A DNA stretch of 64,000 bases from Siniperca chuatsi (lineage: Eukaryota > Chordata > Actinopteri > Centrarchiformes > Sinipercidae), in NCBI RefSeq assembly GCF_020085105.1, contig NC_058051.1, forward strand, positions 6,126,501 to 6,190,500. The letters are read 5' to 3'. Below the pieces are notes generated by a model. It made no database searches. It had not been told where the DNA came from and saw only the letters and a program-made list of their open reading frames with translations. The position numbers and the translations under genes are program-made. Positions 42,866 through 54,500 of the stretch are shown in pieces. Within the stretch, counting starts at the first letter, position 1, and every line of letters starts with the position of its first letter.

Positions 42866-45819
42866 ATGGCCTGCACTTTAGAAAAAGTGTTGGGCGATGC
42901 CCGGACCCTTCTAGAGAGGTTGAAAGAGCACGACACGGCCGCCGAGGGACTGATAGAGCAATCCGGGGCCCTCAGCCAGAGAGTGCATAGCATGAGAGAG
43001 GTGGGAAATGCCCTTCCAGACAAGGTAAGGACAAGATTTCATTCAAGTACATGGCTATGTAAAGCTGCACTGTTCAATGGCATACACACAAGGCTGGTAC
43101 AACAGGACTTAGTTGAGCTCAAACGTATCCATCACTTCAGCATAAATGTAAGGCAAGAAGAGTTTACTGCCCCAAAATTTCACAAATGTTTCTTGCGATG
43201 ATCCCACAATCTTCTCGCATCAAAACACAGGGGAAACATGTAAACCAATACTAAAAGCTGAGATTATGATGAAATTAAGTGGTGCTTGATGGGTCACATC
43301 TGTGCCCAGTTTAGATCCTTGCGTTTTGATTCGTTCAGATGTTTTGTAGATGTGAATGTTTGAGATAACCACAACGATATTAAATTCCATTAATGTTGAA
43401 TGGAGTTTGGCGTGACATTCATCGTTAGAGGTTTCATTTTACATCTTGTGTGACACCACTCTCTTCCTGAGACTACCTGTTGTTTTTTGTTGTTATATTT
43501 TGATTGTTTATGTGTTTATTTGCTTTAACAATCACAACGACTAAGTTGTTGGCCAACCAGTTCAACCTCCCATCAGTGGAAAAGCAACTTAGAACAATTA
43601 GATGTTCTGAATGTCATGGAAATATTCCTATGGAGCAGATCAATATTTTTTGTAATTTACATTTTGATGCCGAGATTTTAGTAAGTAAATACTTCTCACA
43701 ATAACATCATTTTGTATCTTTAAAATGGAAATTTTTGAAGTACGGTGTTAAATGCATATTATTATGCACTTTCAGTTTGTAATAGCTGGTAATGCCTGCA
43801 TTTGAAGATAATATATTCCCCCATATCATGGTTAATTCAATATTAAAACAGAGCAACAAGTCTTTCTATTCCGTATAATTTCTTTCCACTGCCCTTTACT
43901 GCTCTCTCCTCCCAGCACATAGAAGACACTTCAGAGATTCAGGAGCTAACCAAATACAAGCCTCATGTCCTTCTGACTCAGGAAAACACTCAAATCAAGG
44001 AACTACAGCGGGAGAATAAAGGTAAAAAAACACTCTATTCTGTTGATTGTATGGCTGGTGTTTTATATATTAGCTAACCCTTTTCATGACTGTATCTGCA
44101 GAACTGTGGTTGTCTCTTGAAGAACACCAGTACGCGCTAGAGTTGATCATGGGTCGATACCGCAAGCAGATGCTCCAGCTGATGATGGCGAAGAAGGAGC
44201 TTGACACCAAACCTGTGCTCAGCCTTCACGAGGACCACGCAAAAGTACACTGGCTGTCTTCACATTTTAAAATTCCCGGTCATTTGTAGGTTAGGATTAC
44301 AAATGAATGGTTGTACAGTTAAAGCTAGGGTAGGTCATGTGTATCAGAAGCATTTTTTGTTATATTTGTTGAAATTCTCTTTACATCCCGACAGCAATCA
44401 ATGAATCAAATGCTCTGGAAATTAAAAAAAGAAATAATCCATCCAATCATTTTAATGGCCCAAATGAAGTGATTGGCTGCTTGCCTGCCTGCCTACCTGC
44501 TCGCTCTCTGCCCGTGCACTCATTGCGCATGAAAATGTGTTTTCAGGGAGTGGCTTTGCAGGGAGGCCTGAAGGGAGGGGGTGGGATTTTTTCAGTTGGA
44601 TACTTTCAAAATCCCAACTGTCTCTTGCTAGTTTCTCCACCGTTACCCTAGCTTTAAAAATGCATTGATTTTGGTTTTCTGACTCTACTCCAGGAAGTGC
44701 AGAGCCAGGTGGAGCGGATATGCGAGATGGGCCAGGTGATGAGAAGAGCAGTGCAGGTGGATGATCAGCACTACTGCTCTGTACGAGAGAGGCTCGCTCA
44801 ACTAGAGGTGAGCACAGTGCTTCAGTAGAATTGGGAACAACTGTAGATGTTTTTCTGATTGAAGCCATATTTTTTGCATGTATCACCTACATGAATATAA
44901 ATGTATAAATTGAATAATATGTGTACATAAAATACATATACAGTGGTGTGGGTATAATGTAATAATCCCAGTAATCTGGGTATAATGCACATATATGTTC
45001 CTTTTTTTTAAAAAAAAACATCTTTTTTTCATTTTTTGTCTCAATTTCTAATTCTGTGTTATGTATAGAATCAGGTAGCCAAATTTCTGTCCATTTTACA
45101 CAAGCGTTGGTTCACCTAAATTATAAAAAAAACAACAATTTTTTTTAGTTACCTCTAGTGATATTTGGTCATGCAGACAGTTTTGGTTTTATTTGCCCAG
45201 GTTTTGTGATATCCATCCCTGAGATATCTACTGCCATCCAAAGCAATCATAGTGAATGGAATTACCTTTGTGTGACTCACAGCATTGAAAAATTACAATT
45301 ACAGGTACTATTTTTTTCGGTAAGAAATAGTTCCAGTGATAACTGTTCACCGCAAAAACATCTCTAGTCTATCCAGAATAACAGTAACACTGTTTCTGGA
45401 AGTAGGTGCAACTGTTGGATTTTTTAAATTTCTAATTTTTGTAAGTTTTCAATGCTGTAAGCGCCACAAATGTAATTCCATTCACCTCAACTGTATTTGG
45501 GTGGAGTCAGAAATCCCAGAGACTGATATCTTAACCTGGACTAATTAAACCAAACGTATCTGCATGGCTAGATACCACTAGAACTAAGTGAGAAAATATG
45601 TGATATGTATTTTGGATGAACTGACCACTTAACTCTGAATATTTACAACTGAATATTTTTTCCTTAAATATATGGTTACTCTGTCTTGTTCAGATTGAGA
45701 ACAAGGAGCTGCGAGACCTCCTGGCCATCAGCAAGGGCTCTTTGAAGACAGCGAGAGAGGAAACCAACCAGCCAGCAGCAGCACAAGAACACTCCCCTCA
45801 ATCAGGGTCCAACGAGTGA
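42866..45819 (+). CDS. sike1: suppressor of IKBKE 1 homologue, 215 aa
   Basis: SIKE1 is a coiled-coil protein that binds IKK-epsilon/TBK1, dampens interferon signalling and links to STRIPAK. Exons: 42866-43024, 43916-44021, 44102-44244, 44694-44807 and 45694-45819, with phases consistent. It begins [20 protein letters not shown]. Other conserved blocks are [38 protein letters not shown] then [32 protein letters not shown], and [12 protein letters not shown] near the C-terminus. Human SIKE1 is 207 aa. The protein is largely predicted coiled coil (about residues 70-190) and the tail is low-complexity (QPAAAQEHS). Its neighbour csde1 is the same as in human 1p13. FGFR1OP2 is the paralogue to exclude; linkage to csde1 favours sike1. 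Poly(A) signal at 46922. Confidence 0.95.
44319..44657. mobile_element. piggyBac-like MITE in sike1 intron 3
   Basis: The left end is TTAA-AGCTAGGGTA and the right end TACCCTAGCT-TTAA, perfect inverted ends bordered by TTAA, the target-site duplication typical of piggyBac-type transposons. It is 339 bp with no coding frame. Confidence 0.75.
45108..45630. mobile_element. palindromic MITE family B, full copy, in sike1 intron 4
   Basis: The two halves are inverted repeats. Left-half segments CTCTAGTGATATTTGGTCATGC, ATTTGCCCAGGTT and GTGAATGGAATTAC have reverse-complement partners in the right half (GCATGGCTAGATACCACTAG, AACCTGGACTAATT, GTAATTCCATTCAC). The ends are TTGGTTCACCTAAA and TTTGGATGAACTGACCA. 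Half copies occur at 15436 and 19080. Confidence 0.8.
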
Positions 45820-45959
45820 TCAGAATAGCTTCAGTGTGAACTGTGGTTGGGTCAACAAGTCCTTCAGGACCAGGAGACAGGGTTGATGATCTCTTTATCC
45901 ATCTCTTTATCACTTTTTTATTTTATTTTTTTACATAAGATGGAATGCAGTTAAACCAC

Positions 45960-45961
<2 letters not shown>

Positions 45962-46053
<92 letters not shown>

Positions 46054-46060
46054 TTTTTTC
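45962..46060. repeat. (AT)n microsatellite followed by T-run
   Basis: About 75 bp of pure AT repeat and then about 23 T, in the sike1 3' UTR. Confidence 0.97.
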
Positions 46061-46921
46061 TCGTGAATGCCACTTAAACACAATATTATGGCTATCAGAA
46101 GCATTTACCTGCAGGTATATCTAGATGATAGCTATTGTTTTCATATGTACAGCATGTGTATTATCACTGCAGTCGTGTTGGAGTGAATTTCTTCATAAAC
46201 CGTGACTTTTAATGAAGTGTCTTGGTTATCACAGACAAGAATTGATTGGGAGCTAAGACACACACATGTACTGGGGTAAAGGTAGTAAAAGCAAAGAGGA
46301 TTTATTTATTTTTTGGCCAAAGATACATTATTCCTTAAGGACACTTTCTACCTCTTTGGTGCCCCTTTTCCGTTCACTCACAATGTGTAAAATGCTCATA
46401 ACCATCCCTGCTATGAGTTCACTTGAAGTCCATTAAGAAGCCAACTCGTATTCTACACCATTTTAAGAGGCTGTGGTTGATAATCACTGCCCAACAAGAT
46501 GACTTTTGGCTGTTTCACACAGTTTGCCTGCTGAGGAGTGACAGTGGATCATTTGTATGTGATTCTGTATCATTTTCTGAATTTGATTCATTTGTCATTC
46601 TGTTTGTGGAATTCATATATAACACGATTTACATGTTTAGTTCTTTGATTCTGTGTGTTAAACACCAGTTTTCTAGTTTTCAGATTTGGATGCAGAGTAA
46701 TCAAGTGTCCCAGCTGATGGCACATCTTTATTTAATGATAACAATTTCAAAACATACCAGCTTTTTGTGTAATGGATATCAAATGTTTGCGCACTGTATG
46801 TCATAATTTGTATATTGTCATCTCAGGAAATCAGTGTTAATAAGGTGAACATGCTGTAATGACCAGACTTCATGACAGTGTACTGATTTGTGTCAAGTGA
46901 AATTTCATTCAGAGACTTTGA

Positions 46922-46927
46922 AATAAA
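46922..46927 (+). terminator. sike1: sike1 polyadenylation signal
   Basis: AATAAA about 1.1 kb after the sike1 stop and about 380 bp before the micos10 start; the best hexamer in the interval. Confidence 0.55.
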
Positions 46928-47306
46928 TTTTCAATTAAAAAATTGTATGTCTGTCTGAATGTTTTTTTTTTTTTCTGCCATAGCATACTATTCTATTGTT
47001 TACCGCAGGATGGCGACATTAATCCGCTTTGGGTATCGCATAATGCTGCGTTCATGTGAACAGCTATAAACGGAACTTTCGCCAGTTTAGGCGTTTTTTT
47101 CCACAGATACTGTACTGTCTATGTTGTAGACAACATAGAAGTGATAAAGTAACATGTTAAACTCTGTCGGCCTAAAACCCTCTGTTCTTTGACACTTGGT
47201 TGTTCCTCTACGTTCAAATCAGATAATTGTACATTTCCGACAGGACCTGACAGCAGCACCGGAGCTGCATTTGACACTTCTAGCCTGACACAAGCTAATG
47301 TTCAGC

Positions 47307-49290
47307 ATGTCTGAGAAGGAGCTGGGGAAAAAGTGGGACCGATGCCTGGCAGACGGTGCCATTAAACTTGGTAAATATCCCAACGTTTTCCGCGTGTAAC
47401 GACATTGTAATGTCCCCGAACAAGGATAAAATAAGCAGCAGTTTGTATTGTAGTCCACAGCTGTCATTGACTGGGCGAGAGGCTAACTAGCTAACTTTAG
47501 CCAGAAAGGGCTTGTAAAGGACATCTGAATGACCAGTCAGATATCTGACTTATTTATTCTGATAGGTAAAATTATATTGGGGACAATTCTGCAGTTAAAG
47601 AATGCACCCTCGGTAGTCTTGCCCTAACGCTACTCATAAATATTTGCGTTTCCCTTAGATTTTGTTGTTGGAAATAACCTAAGTGGAAACGCCATTCAGA
47701 AAATATTACTTTGACGCGTTCTTGCTTATCGATACGTACACCTTTGTTAGGACATTAATTAAGATGTTTTACGAGACAGTATTGTCCACTCCAGAATTCG
47801 CCAGAGATACAAAAAAACAACAAACATTTATTTCAATATCATGTAAACTCTCCATTGTCTTGGCTTACAACTCCACAATTTTCCAGAACTAACATAATAT
47901 AACGTTAGCTAGATAAAAATGGCGGCAGGGAGCAGGGTAAAGTTGAGTTTATTTATTGAAATAAGGTATTGCTCGATGATTCACTGGTATTATAGACCAG
48001 TGGATCCTGTAATATCATGTACGTAGCGTTACTGCTAATAAGCAATGTACCATAAAATTGTCAGATCTTTTAATGGAGTTTGGTGCGATGTCATTGACAC
48101 AGCATCAGCCACTGGAGTGAGGCACCTGGCCCACTTTGTTTTAAGGAGGCTGTGTATAAAGATTACAGGTGTTCTTTGAAACAGTGAGAGGAAATTACAC
48201 CACATTATTAACTAGTTTCAGAGAAAAAAATGGGAACAAATGTTAGTGTACTTCCCACCACCCTACTGTATGAATGAGAGTAATCTACAAGTTCAAATTT
48301 AGAGTTTCAAGTTTATTGTCATATGTATTAGAAATTAGTGCATTACAAAACAACAAAGCTTGTGCTATGGCTACATGAAAAATATACAGTACATAATGTA
48401 AATGTACATAAGTCTGAGACAGCATATGCACACAATAAATCAATAAAGATGAAGCAATAGCTATATAAATGAAACAATTAAAGGTACATTGCCATCCATG
48501 TCATACTGTGTCAATGTTTTTATTTCCCCCTTTTTTTCAGGTACTGGGCTGGGGTTAGGAATCGTGTTTTCTGTTCTGTTCTTCAAACGTAAGTAGTTTC
48601 AATGCATTGTTGCTGTACTGCATCTTGAACCTTTAATTTAGCTCGGAGGTCCTTGACAAGAGGAGCAGAGCTAAGAGTGATGTTCTGTAGCTACTGCAGC
48701 ACGTACAAGTAGTTGTCTGCTACTGTTAGCAGCGAAACACTTTCTTTTACGTAGCAACAGTCTTTTGAGTGTTTTTTGTCAATCAACAGACTTTTATCTA
48801 ACTGAACACAATATTCGATGTGAATTTAGAGAGTATTTAGTGCTTTTGTAGTGAGAAGAGCACTAACAACACTCATCCTCAAAAGCATATGAATATTAAA
48901 GTTAAGTACAGGAAAGAAAAACAGACAAGGCATTACAAACAAGAGTGTGAAGAGGATTTCACATGCCATCTCTTGTATGTTTTTAATAACACCGTGAAGT
49001 GCTTCTCTGTGTAAGAGATAAAGTACCTGTTTCATTTGTAGGGCACACCTGGCCCATCTCATTCGGCTCAGGAGCGGGACTTGGCATGGCATATGCCAAC
49101 TGTCAGAATGACCTGAGGTCACATTATTTGCGGCACAGAAGCGAAAAGGTTTGTTAGTGCAATAAAAACACATATGGAAACCACTTACAGAAATGATTTC
49201 ATATCTCTAACTCAGAATAACAGCCCTGTGTCTTTGTTTATGTAAATCAAGATTTATTAAACTGATTTCAGTTTTCTTTAACAGGAGTAA
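47307..49290 (+). CDS. micos10: MICOS complex subunit Mic10, 74 aa
   Basis: Mic10 is the inner-membrane protein that bends cristae junctions within the MICOS complex of mitochondria. Exons: 47307-47370, 48541-48588, 49042-49148 and 49285-49290. It begins MSEKELGKKWDRCLADGAIK, close to human MSESELGRKWDRCLAD. Two short membrane segments carry the glycine motifs the family needs for oligomerisation: GTGLGLGIVFSVLFF (about residues 22-36) and GSGAGLGMAYANC (about 44-56). Between them lies a short positively charged loop (KRH). The last coding exon supplies only GAG TAA. Human is 78 aa. Poly(A) signal at 49482. In human, MICOS10 neighbours NBL1 and HTR6; htr6 follows directly here. Confidence 0.95.
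48300..48490 (-). mobile_element. LINE 3'-end remnant in micos10 intron 1
   Basis: Read on the minus strand it ends with CATATGACAATAAACTTGAA, the style of fish L2/CR1-type LINE 3' ends. Non-coding and short. Confidence 0.5.
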
Positions 49291-49481
49291 TAGCTGCAAG
49301 TCATCGAGGGACTGTCGTTTTTATTTTTTTGAATTTGTTCTTTTTGTTTTGTTTTGTCTGTGGGAGAGTCAGCATTTGCACTGTTCTACAGTTAGATCCC
49401 TGTCTCACTGTTGAACGATCCATCCCTAGTATGACTCTGTATCATTTGTATGTGCCTGATCAGGACAGTCTGTGTTTATTT

Positions 49482-49487
49482 AATAAA
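49482..49487 (+). terminator. micos10: micos10 polyadenylation signal
   Basis: AATAAA within TTTAATAAAATAATC, about 190 bases after the stop codon. Confidence 0.65.
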
Positions 49488-49649
49488 ATAATCATGAGAA
49501 CAAAAATGATGCCCTGGTGATTCATTTTTCCTCAGATGCTTTATAATGAATGAAAACCTTTTAAAATCACATTGAACTACCGGTAAGTAATACAAAAAAC
49601 AAGAGTAACATAATGAATTATAACAGCTAGATTATACTTACTCCAAGCA

Positions 49650-50062
49650 GTAATGGTGGTACTTGAAGGAGTAATAGTAGTCAAGTGTTAATGCAGCTTT
49701 GAAAAGGTAGGTTTTCAGTTTATTTCTGAATGTAAGTGGGAGGGATTTTCTGAAATGTGTCGTGGAGGAAGGTGGGGGCAGCAATGCAAACGCTGTCCCA
49801 TAAGGTGGTGGGCTTGGTGTGGGTGAGAGGAGGTCAGAAGGTTGGCAGCAGCTGATCTGATGTGGCAGATGACAGGGGTGTAGTGATGGAGATTAGTCAG
49901 TTTTGAGGGGGCATGAAAATTGAGAGCTTTGAATATTATGTTTAGTATTTGACAAGGCTATTTAAATGCTGGAGTGCACAGGACTTTACCCCATGAATAG
50001 TGAGCGGCTGTAACGAAAGAGTTTCCCCTCGGGGATCAATAAAGTATTTCTCATTCTGAATG
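49650..50062 (+). mobile_element. LINE 3' end, second copy
   Basis: Ends in GGGGATCAATAAAGTATTTC followed by TCATTCTGAATG, matching the terminus at 22295-22325. The body contains GGTTTTCAGTTTATTTCTGAA and a GTGGGGGCAGCAATGCAAAC segment typical of a 3' untranslated LINE tail. No ORF remains. Confidence 0.6.
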
Positions 50063-50794
50063 TGAAAAAAAAAGAAATTATGACTGGTGCAGCCAATTGG
50101 TTCAGAAGTCACGTAAATTATATGGAGTATAAGTTATTTGAGGTGATTTGAGATGAAATACACATGTATCTGGAGTGGCCAGCAGTTGCCAAAAACCAAA
50201 TCATTAATTCAGAAAAGGATGAAACAAATCTGAGACAAGGTTATTGAATTGGGAAGGATACAAGAACATTTCCAAGCATGGACTGTAGTGTACAAAAGCT
50301 AAATGATATCCAGTGTGATTCAGTCTTTTTAATCATTAAAACATGAAAATGTCAGAGAGGGTTAGTTATTTTTTCATAGACTGGACCTTGCTACTACTGC
50401 TCTAAAAAAGAAAAACATGAAAGATGACTCCTTTAATAAGTCTGACACTCACCATGTCTATAAATTGTACACATTCCATGAAAACAAAAAGCAGGTAGAA
50501 TGCACAATCCTTTTGCAAATAACTGAAGAAAAAGCAGTCACATCAAATCTTTATAATGCCTTACAAAAATGCTATGATAGTTGTACCTCAGTAGTTAGAA
50601 AAAAAAACATGACCAAACATGGAAAACGAACACCCACACCGATTCCTATGATGTAGAATTAGCATTTCTTGGCTGTGATTGTGCATGGTTATGTATTAAC
50701 AGCTTAATGCTTTGACACGCTCCTTCTCAGAAGCTGTGCGCTCTGGCTGGGATGTGTGCTGGAGTGGCCGACAGGGATTAACAGGAGCGAGGGA

Positions 50795-50800
50795 TATAAA
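50795..50800 (+). promoter_or_regulatory. htr6: candidate TATA box of htr6
   Basis: GGGATATAAAGGCAGC lies about 730 bp upstream of the htr6 start codon, after a GC-richer stretch (50720-50790). If used, the 5' UTR starts near 50825. A possible 5' UTR donor (GAG|GTGAGG) occurs near 50996. Confidence 0.4.
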
Positions 50801-51530
50801 GGCAGCGTTACAAGGACCATGATACCTGTAGAGCACTTATGAACAGAGCCTTGCTTACTAATGACTGCTGCACAATTTTGTGTTGGTTTCTGCTCTCCTA
50901 TGCTGTTTCTCAGAATAAAAGGACTTATGAAAGGCAGCCGAGCTCCAGCTCAGCAAAGGACTTTCGGAAGCTGTACAATTCCACTTCTGTGAGGTGAGGT
51001 ATAATTTTGAGAATTGGTCCTTGTTCTCTTCATCTTCGGTAGTTCCTCTCACCGGCACAGCTCTCGTATGTCTAGTCGAGCTTATCTCTCTGTGTGCCCT
51101 CCTCCAGTGACTGTCATCATTGTGACATGCTGCTTCGAAACCCTCTGCCAGCCATCGAATGGCTCATTCTGGCTCTTAGCTGTGGATTAGGCAGGGACAT
51201 GCTGGCCAGGATGGAGAGATGAGTGAAACTGTCGGTGATTTTGATCACTATTCTGGTGGCAGTGGAAGGAAGCCCAGGGCACCTGGATGTATTCCTGCCA
51301 CAGGGAGGTGGAGATATTTACCCATGGAGAACAGTCCTCCATTTAACCTGGACAGGGAAAGGGTTGGATGGCTTCTCAACACAAGACCTCAGTGGCTTCT
51401 TTTTATTCAACAATGTCCCTAAAGTGAGAGCTTTGGCTGCAAAGGAGAACTGGTTAAGGTCTGTGACATTTAGTAGTGTCTGAAGAGGAACCTTCACGAG
51501 CTGGTTCATTGATTGTTGCCAACCCCAACC

Positions 51531-54500
51531 ATGGCTGACACTCACTTGTCTAGTTCCGTAGGGAGCTACAACAGCAGCTCTCCCACCACTAGTGCTTGGA
51601 ACATCACTGGCAGCGGCCCGTGGTTGTTGGCCTTCATGCTGACTGTCATCATTCTCATGACAGTCTGTGGCAACATGTTGCTTATTGCTTTGGTGTTTGC
51701 CCATCGCTCTTTGCGTTGCACCTCAAACTGCTTCCTGGTGTCTCTGTTCCTGTCTGACCTAATGGTGGCACTGGTGGTCATGCCCCCAGCCATGCTCAAT
51801 GTGCTGTGTGGGGCTTGGGTGCTGTGGCCTGCCTTTTGCCCGATTTGGCTTTGCTTTGACGTCATGTGCTGCAGTGCGTCCATCCTCAACCTGTGTGTGA
51901 TCAGCCTGGACCGTTACCTCTTCATCATCTCACCGCTGCGCTACAAGCAGAGGATGACCCCACCTCGGGCGTTGCTCCTTGTAGGAGCAGCTTGGGGGTT
52001 GGCAGCATTGACCTCCTTCCTGCCCATTGAGATGAAATGGCACAGCTTAGGCCACGGGAGTGGACAGTCATCGGTTCCCGGGTTCAGCAGTAGCAACACC
52101 AGCTCTTACTCTGACACATTGTACCCAGCATCCTATTTTCAGTTGTCACCATCAGGAGGCCTTTCCTTCCAGTGCCGCCTGCGGGTCACCCTGCCCTTTG
52201 CCCTGGTGGCATCTGTACTCACATTCTTTTTGCCCTCCAGCGCCATTTGTTTCACCTACTGTCGGATCCTTCTGGCAGCGAGGAGGCAGGCAAAGAGGGT
52301 CGCAGCACTGAGCCACCCACCACACCCACATCCCTCTCTCGGGGAACCTTCAAGGCCTCCTTCACCTGGGGTTGCAGCAGGACAAGCTCAGCAGGACGGA
52401 GATGACTGCAGTCACCAGGAGCCTCCTGTGTCACAAAATGTACCGGTAAGGAACAGAGACCAAACAGTAACAGTGCTGACCAAGACATTGAATAAAACAC
52501 TGAACAATTTCTATGTGAAAGCTAAACTGAAATGTCTGATAAAAATGAGCAGTGATACTTAAATAGTAGACTGGCTTTTAAGTAGAGCAGACCGTAATGA
52601 GAGTAGGAGTTGAAAAGGTTGATTCTGTGAGTGGATAAGGTAGCACAAAGATAATAACCAAATTATAGTTGTCCATCTGTTGTAAGAGTTCTCAAACTTG
52701 TCTTTTGCTCGACATTTCTAAGGTTTTACATAATACTGTTCATACCTACATCTCATGCCATTCCCTTAAAATGCCATTTATACTGTTGAAATCCACTCCT
52801 AAGTTCAATATCATCCAAGTGCAGCAATTACAAACCTGCAGATGTTATTTTTATGATTATAGGCCATTGTGTGCTTCAAATGTAAAAAAAAAAACCCAAC
52901 AACTTGAAGAACGCTGTTTGAAAGCTGCTTTTTTGACAGCCAGATTTGCATTATTTCACTTTCCGAGACCTAAATTCTGAGTTTAGACCCACTTGACTGA
53001 CCTTGGAGTTTACATAGTTTGGAAGTATATCTGAAAATATGACTGACTTGGCCCAAACAGTTTTGGTGTTTATTGCAAACTACTTTGTGCTCAACATCGC
53101 AGAGACATTTTTGTCTACCAATAAACTAATATAAAATTTTGGAGATCAAGTGCACCATTTAAATGTGCAGGTCTGAAAGTGTTTGGATACTTGTGTCGTG
53201 GCACTGCAGTAGGATGTGCCTGTCCTAATGAAAAGGACCGGTGTGGAGGTTTACAGCCTTTCCAATGAAGCTATTTAGTAATAAAGTGATGATGTTAAAG
53301 ACTGATGCTAAAATGTAGTGGATACCATTGAACATGAACATGAAATTACAAATTTGAGGTAGTTGTAGTTTACTAGAGTTGAATTTTTCTGATAAACTGA
53401 AGGATTAAGTGTTCCTTTGTGGGTTGAGAAAATTCTCCTACTTCTTAAGCAAAATAAACTCTTAAAAAACAACAACCTTGGATTAGCTGTAAAATGCATT
53501 ATCAAAAAGATGAAAACGGGGCTGTTTTTCTTAACTTGTGAAAAGTTGACTTTTTAGAGATATGTGGTTCTTACAGGACAGCGATGCTACAAATATATGA
53601 TGATCTTATAGAATATGATGCATTGCTGTAGCTAAAGCTACCCAACAGTATATAAAGCAGTTCAAATTTGCACAACCTTAAACATTTACAGCAGTAAAAT
53701 ACAACATGCACATTAATGCAGCAGTAATATTAATCCAAAAACCTAATATATAATAGTAAAACACTGAGAGGGACTATTTTACTGCATAATGAGTACTTTT
53801 ACTCTTGATACTAGTAAATTGTGCTGATAATACCTACATACTTGAGTTATTTTTTAATGCAGGACTTTTACTTGTAGTGGAGTATTTTCACAGTGTGGTA
53901 TTAGTACTTTTACTTAAGGATCTGAATACCTCTTCCACCTCTGGAGAGCAAGGATATAAACCAATGAAAGGAATGCTGCACAAATGTGTGCTCGTATTGT
54001 TTACTGGCTGTCTGCAAGGACAGGGAGATAAAGTAATTCTTGAATTTAAAACTTTATTCATCATTATCAGGCTGTCAAAAGAATCAGGAGAGAAATAACG
54101 CTGCAGCTAGTATATGATGTAGAGCTGAAAAATGTTTTGCTCTTCAGCCATTTTAACCCAAGAATGTATAAAAGAAAAGTAGAGAGGGATGTGTAAAACC
54201 TGCCCAGAAATCTTGGAGAGAAAAGTACAGCCAGTGCGTCAGATGTGCTACCCCCGTTTGTGAGGATCACAGACACATAGTCTGTCACATTTTCCTGCAG
54301 TAAAACCACACACACACACACACACACACACCAGAACAGTCAGTTCTAAATTAATTCTCAAAAAATCAGAATGAATTGTAACCCCATAACATTTAGTTTT
54401 ATTCCCATTAAGTAGCTTTAAAATCCTCTCATTCTTAATCAGAAATAATCCGTATCAGCTTGTTCCAACTCTTCATTGAAGCTAAGCGACACTGACATTA

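Noticed and set aside
44452-44886. 144-codon minus-strand frame
   Set aside because: Shadow across a sike1 exon and the piggyBac-like MITE.
46423-46806. 127-codon plus-strand frame after sike1
   Set aside because: Lies in the sike1 3' UTR, Phe/Ser-rich with no domain.
51513-51530. Earlier htr6 start giving six more residues
   Set aside because: It would need a TTG start; the ATG at 51531 is in good context and gives a normal N-terminus.
51318-51889. Minus-strand frames over htr6 exon 1
   Set aside because: Antisense shadows of the receptor coding sequence.
52446-52562. Continuation of the htr6 frame past 52445
   Set aside because: Reads through a good donor (CCG|GTAAGG); TM6 and TM7 are encoded by the exons at 55607 and 57791, so this is intron. 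It would only matter as a retained-intron, truncated form.
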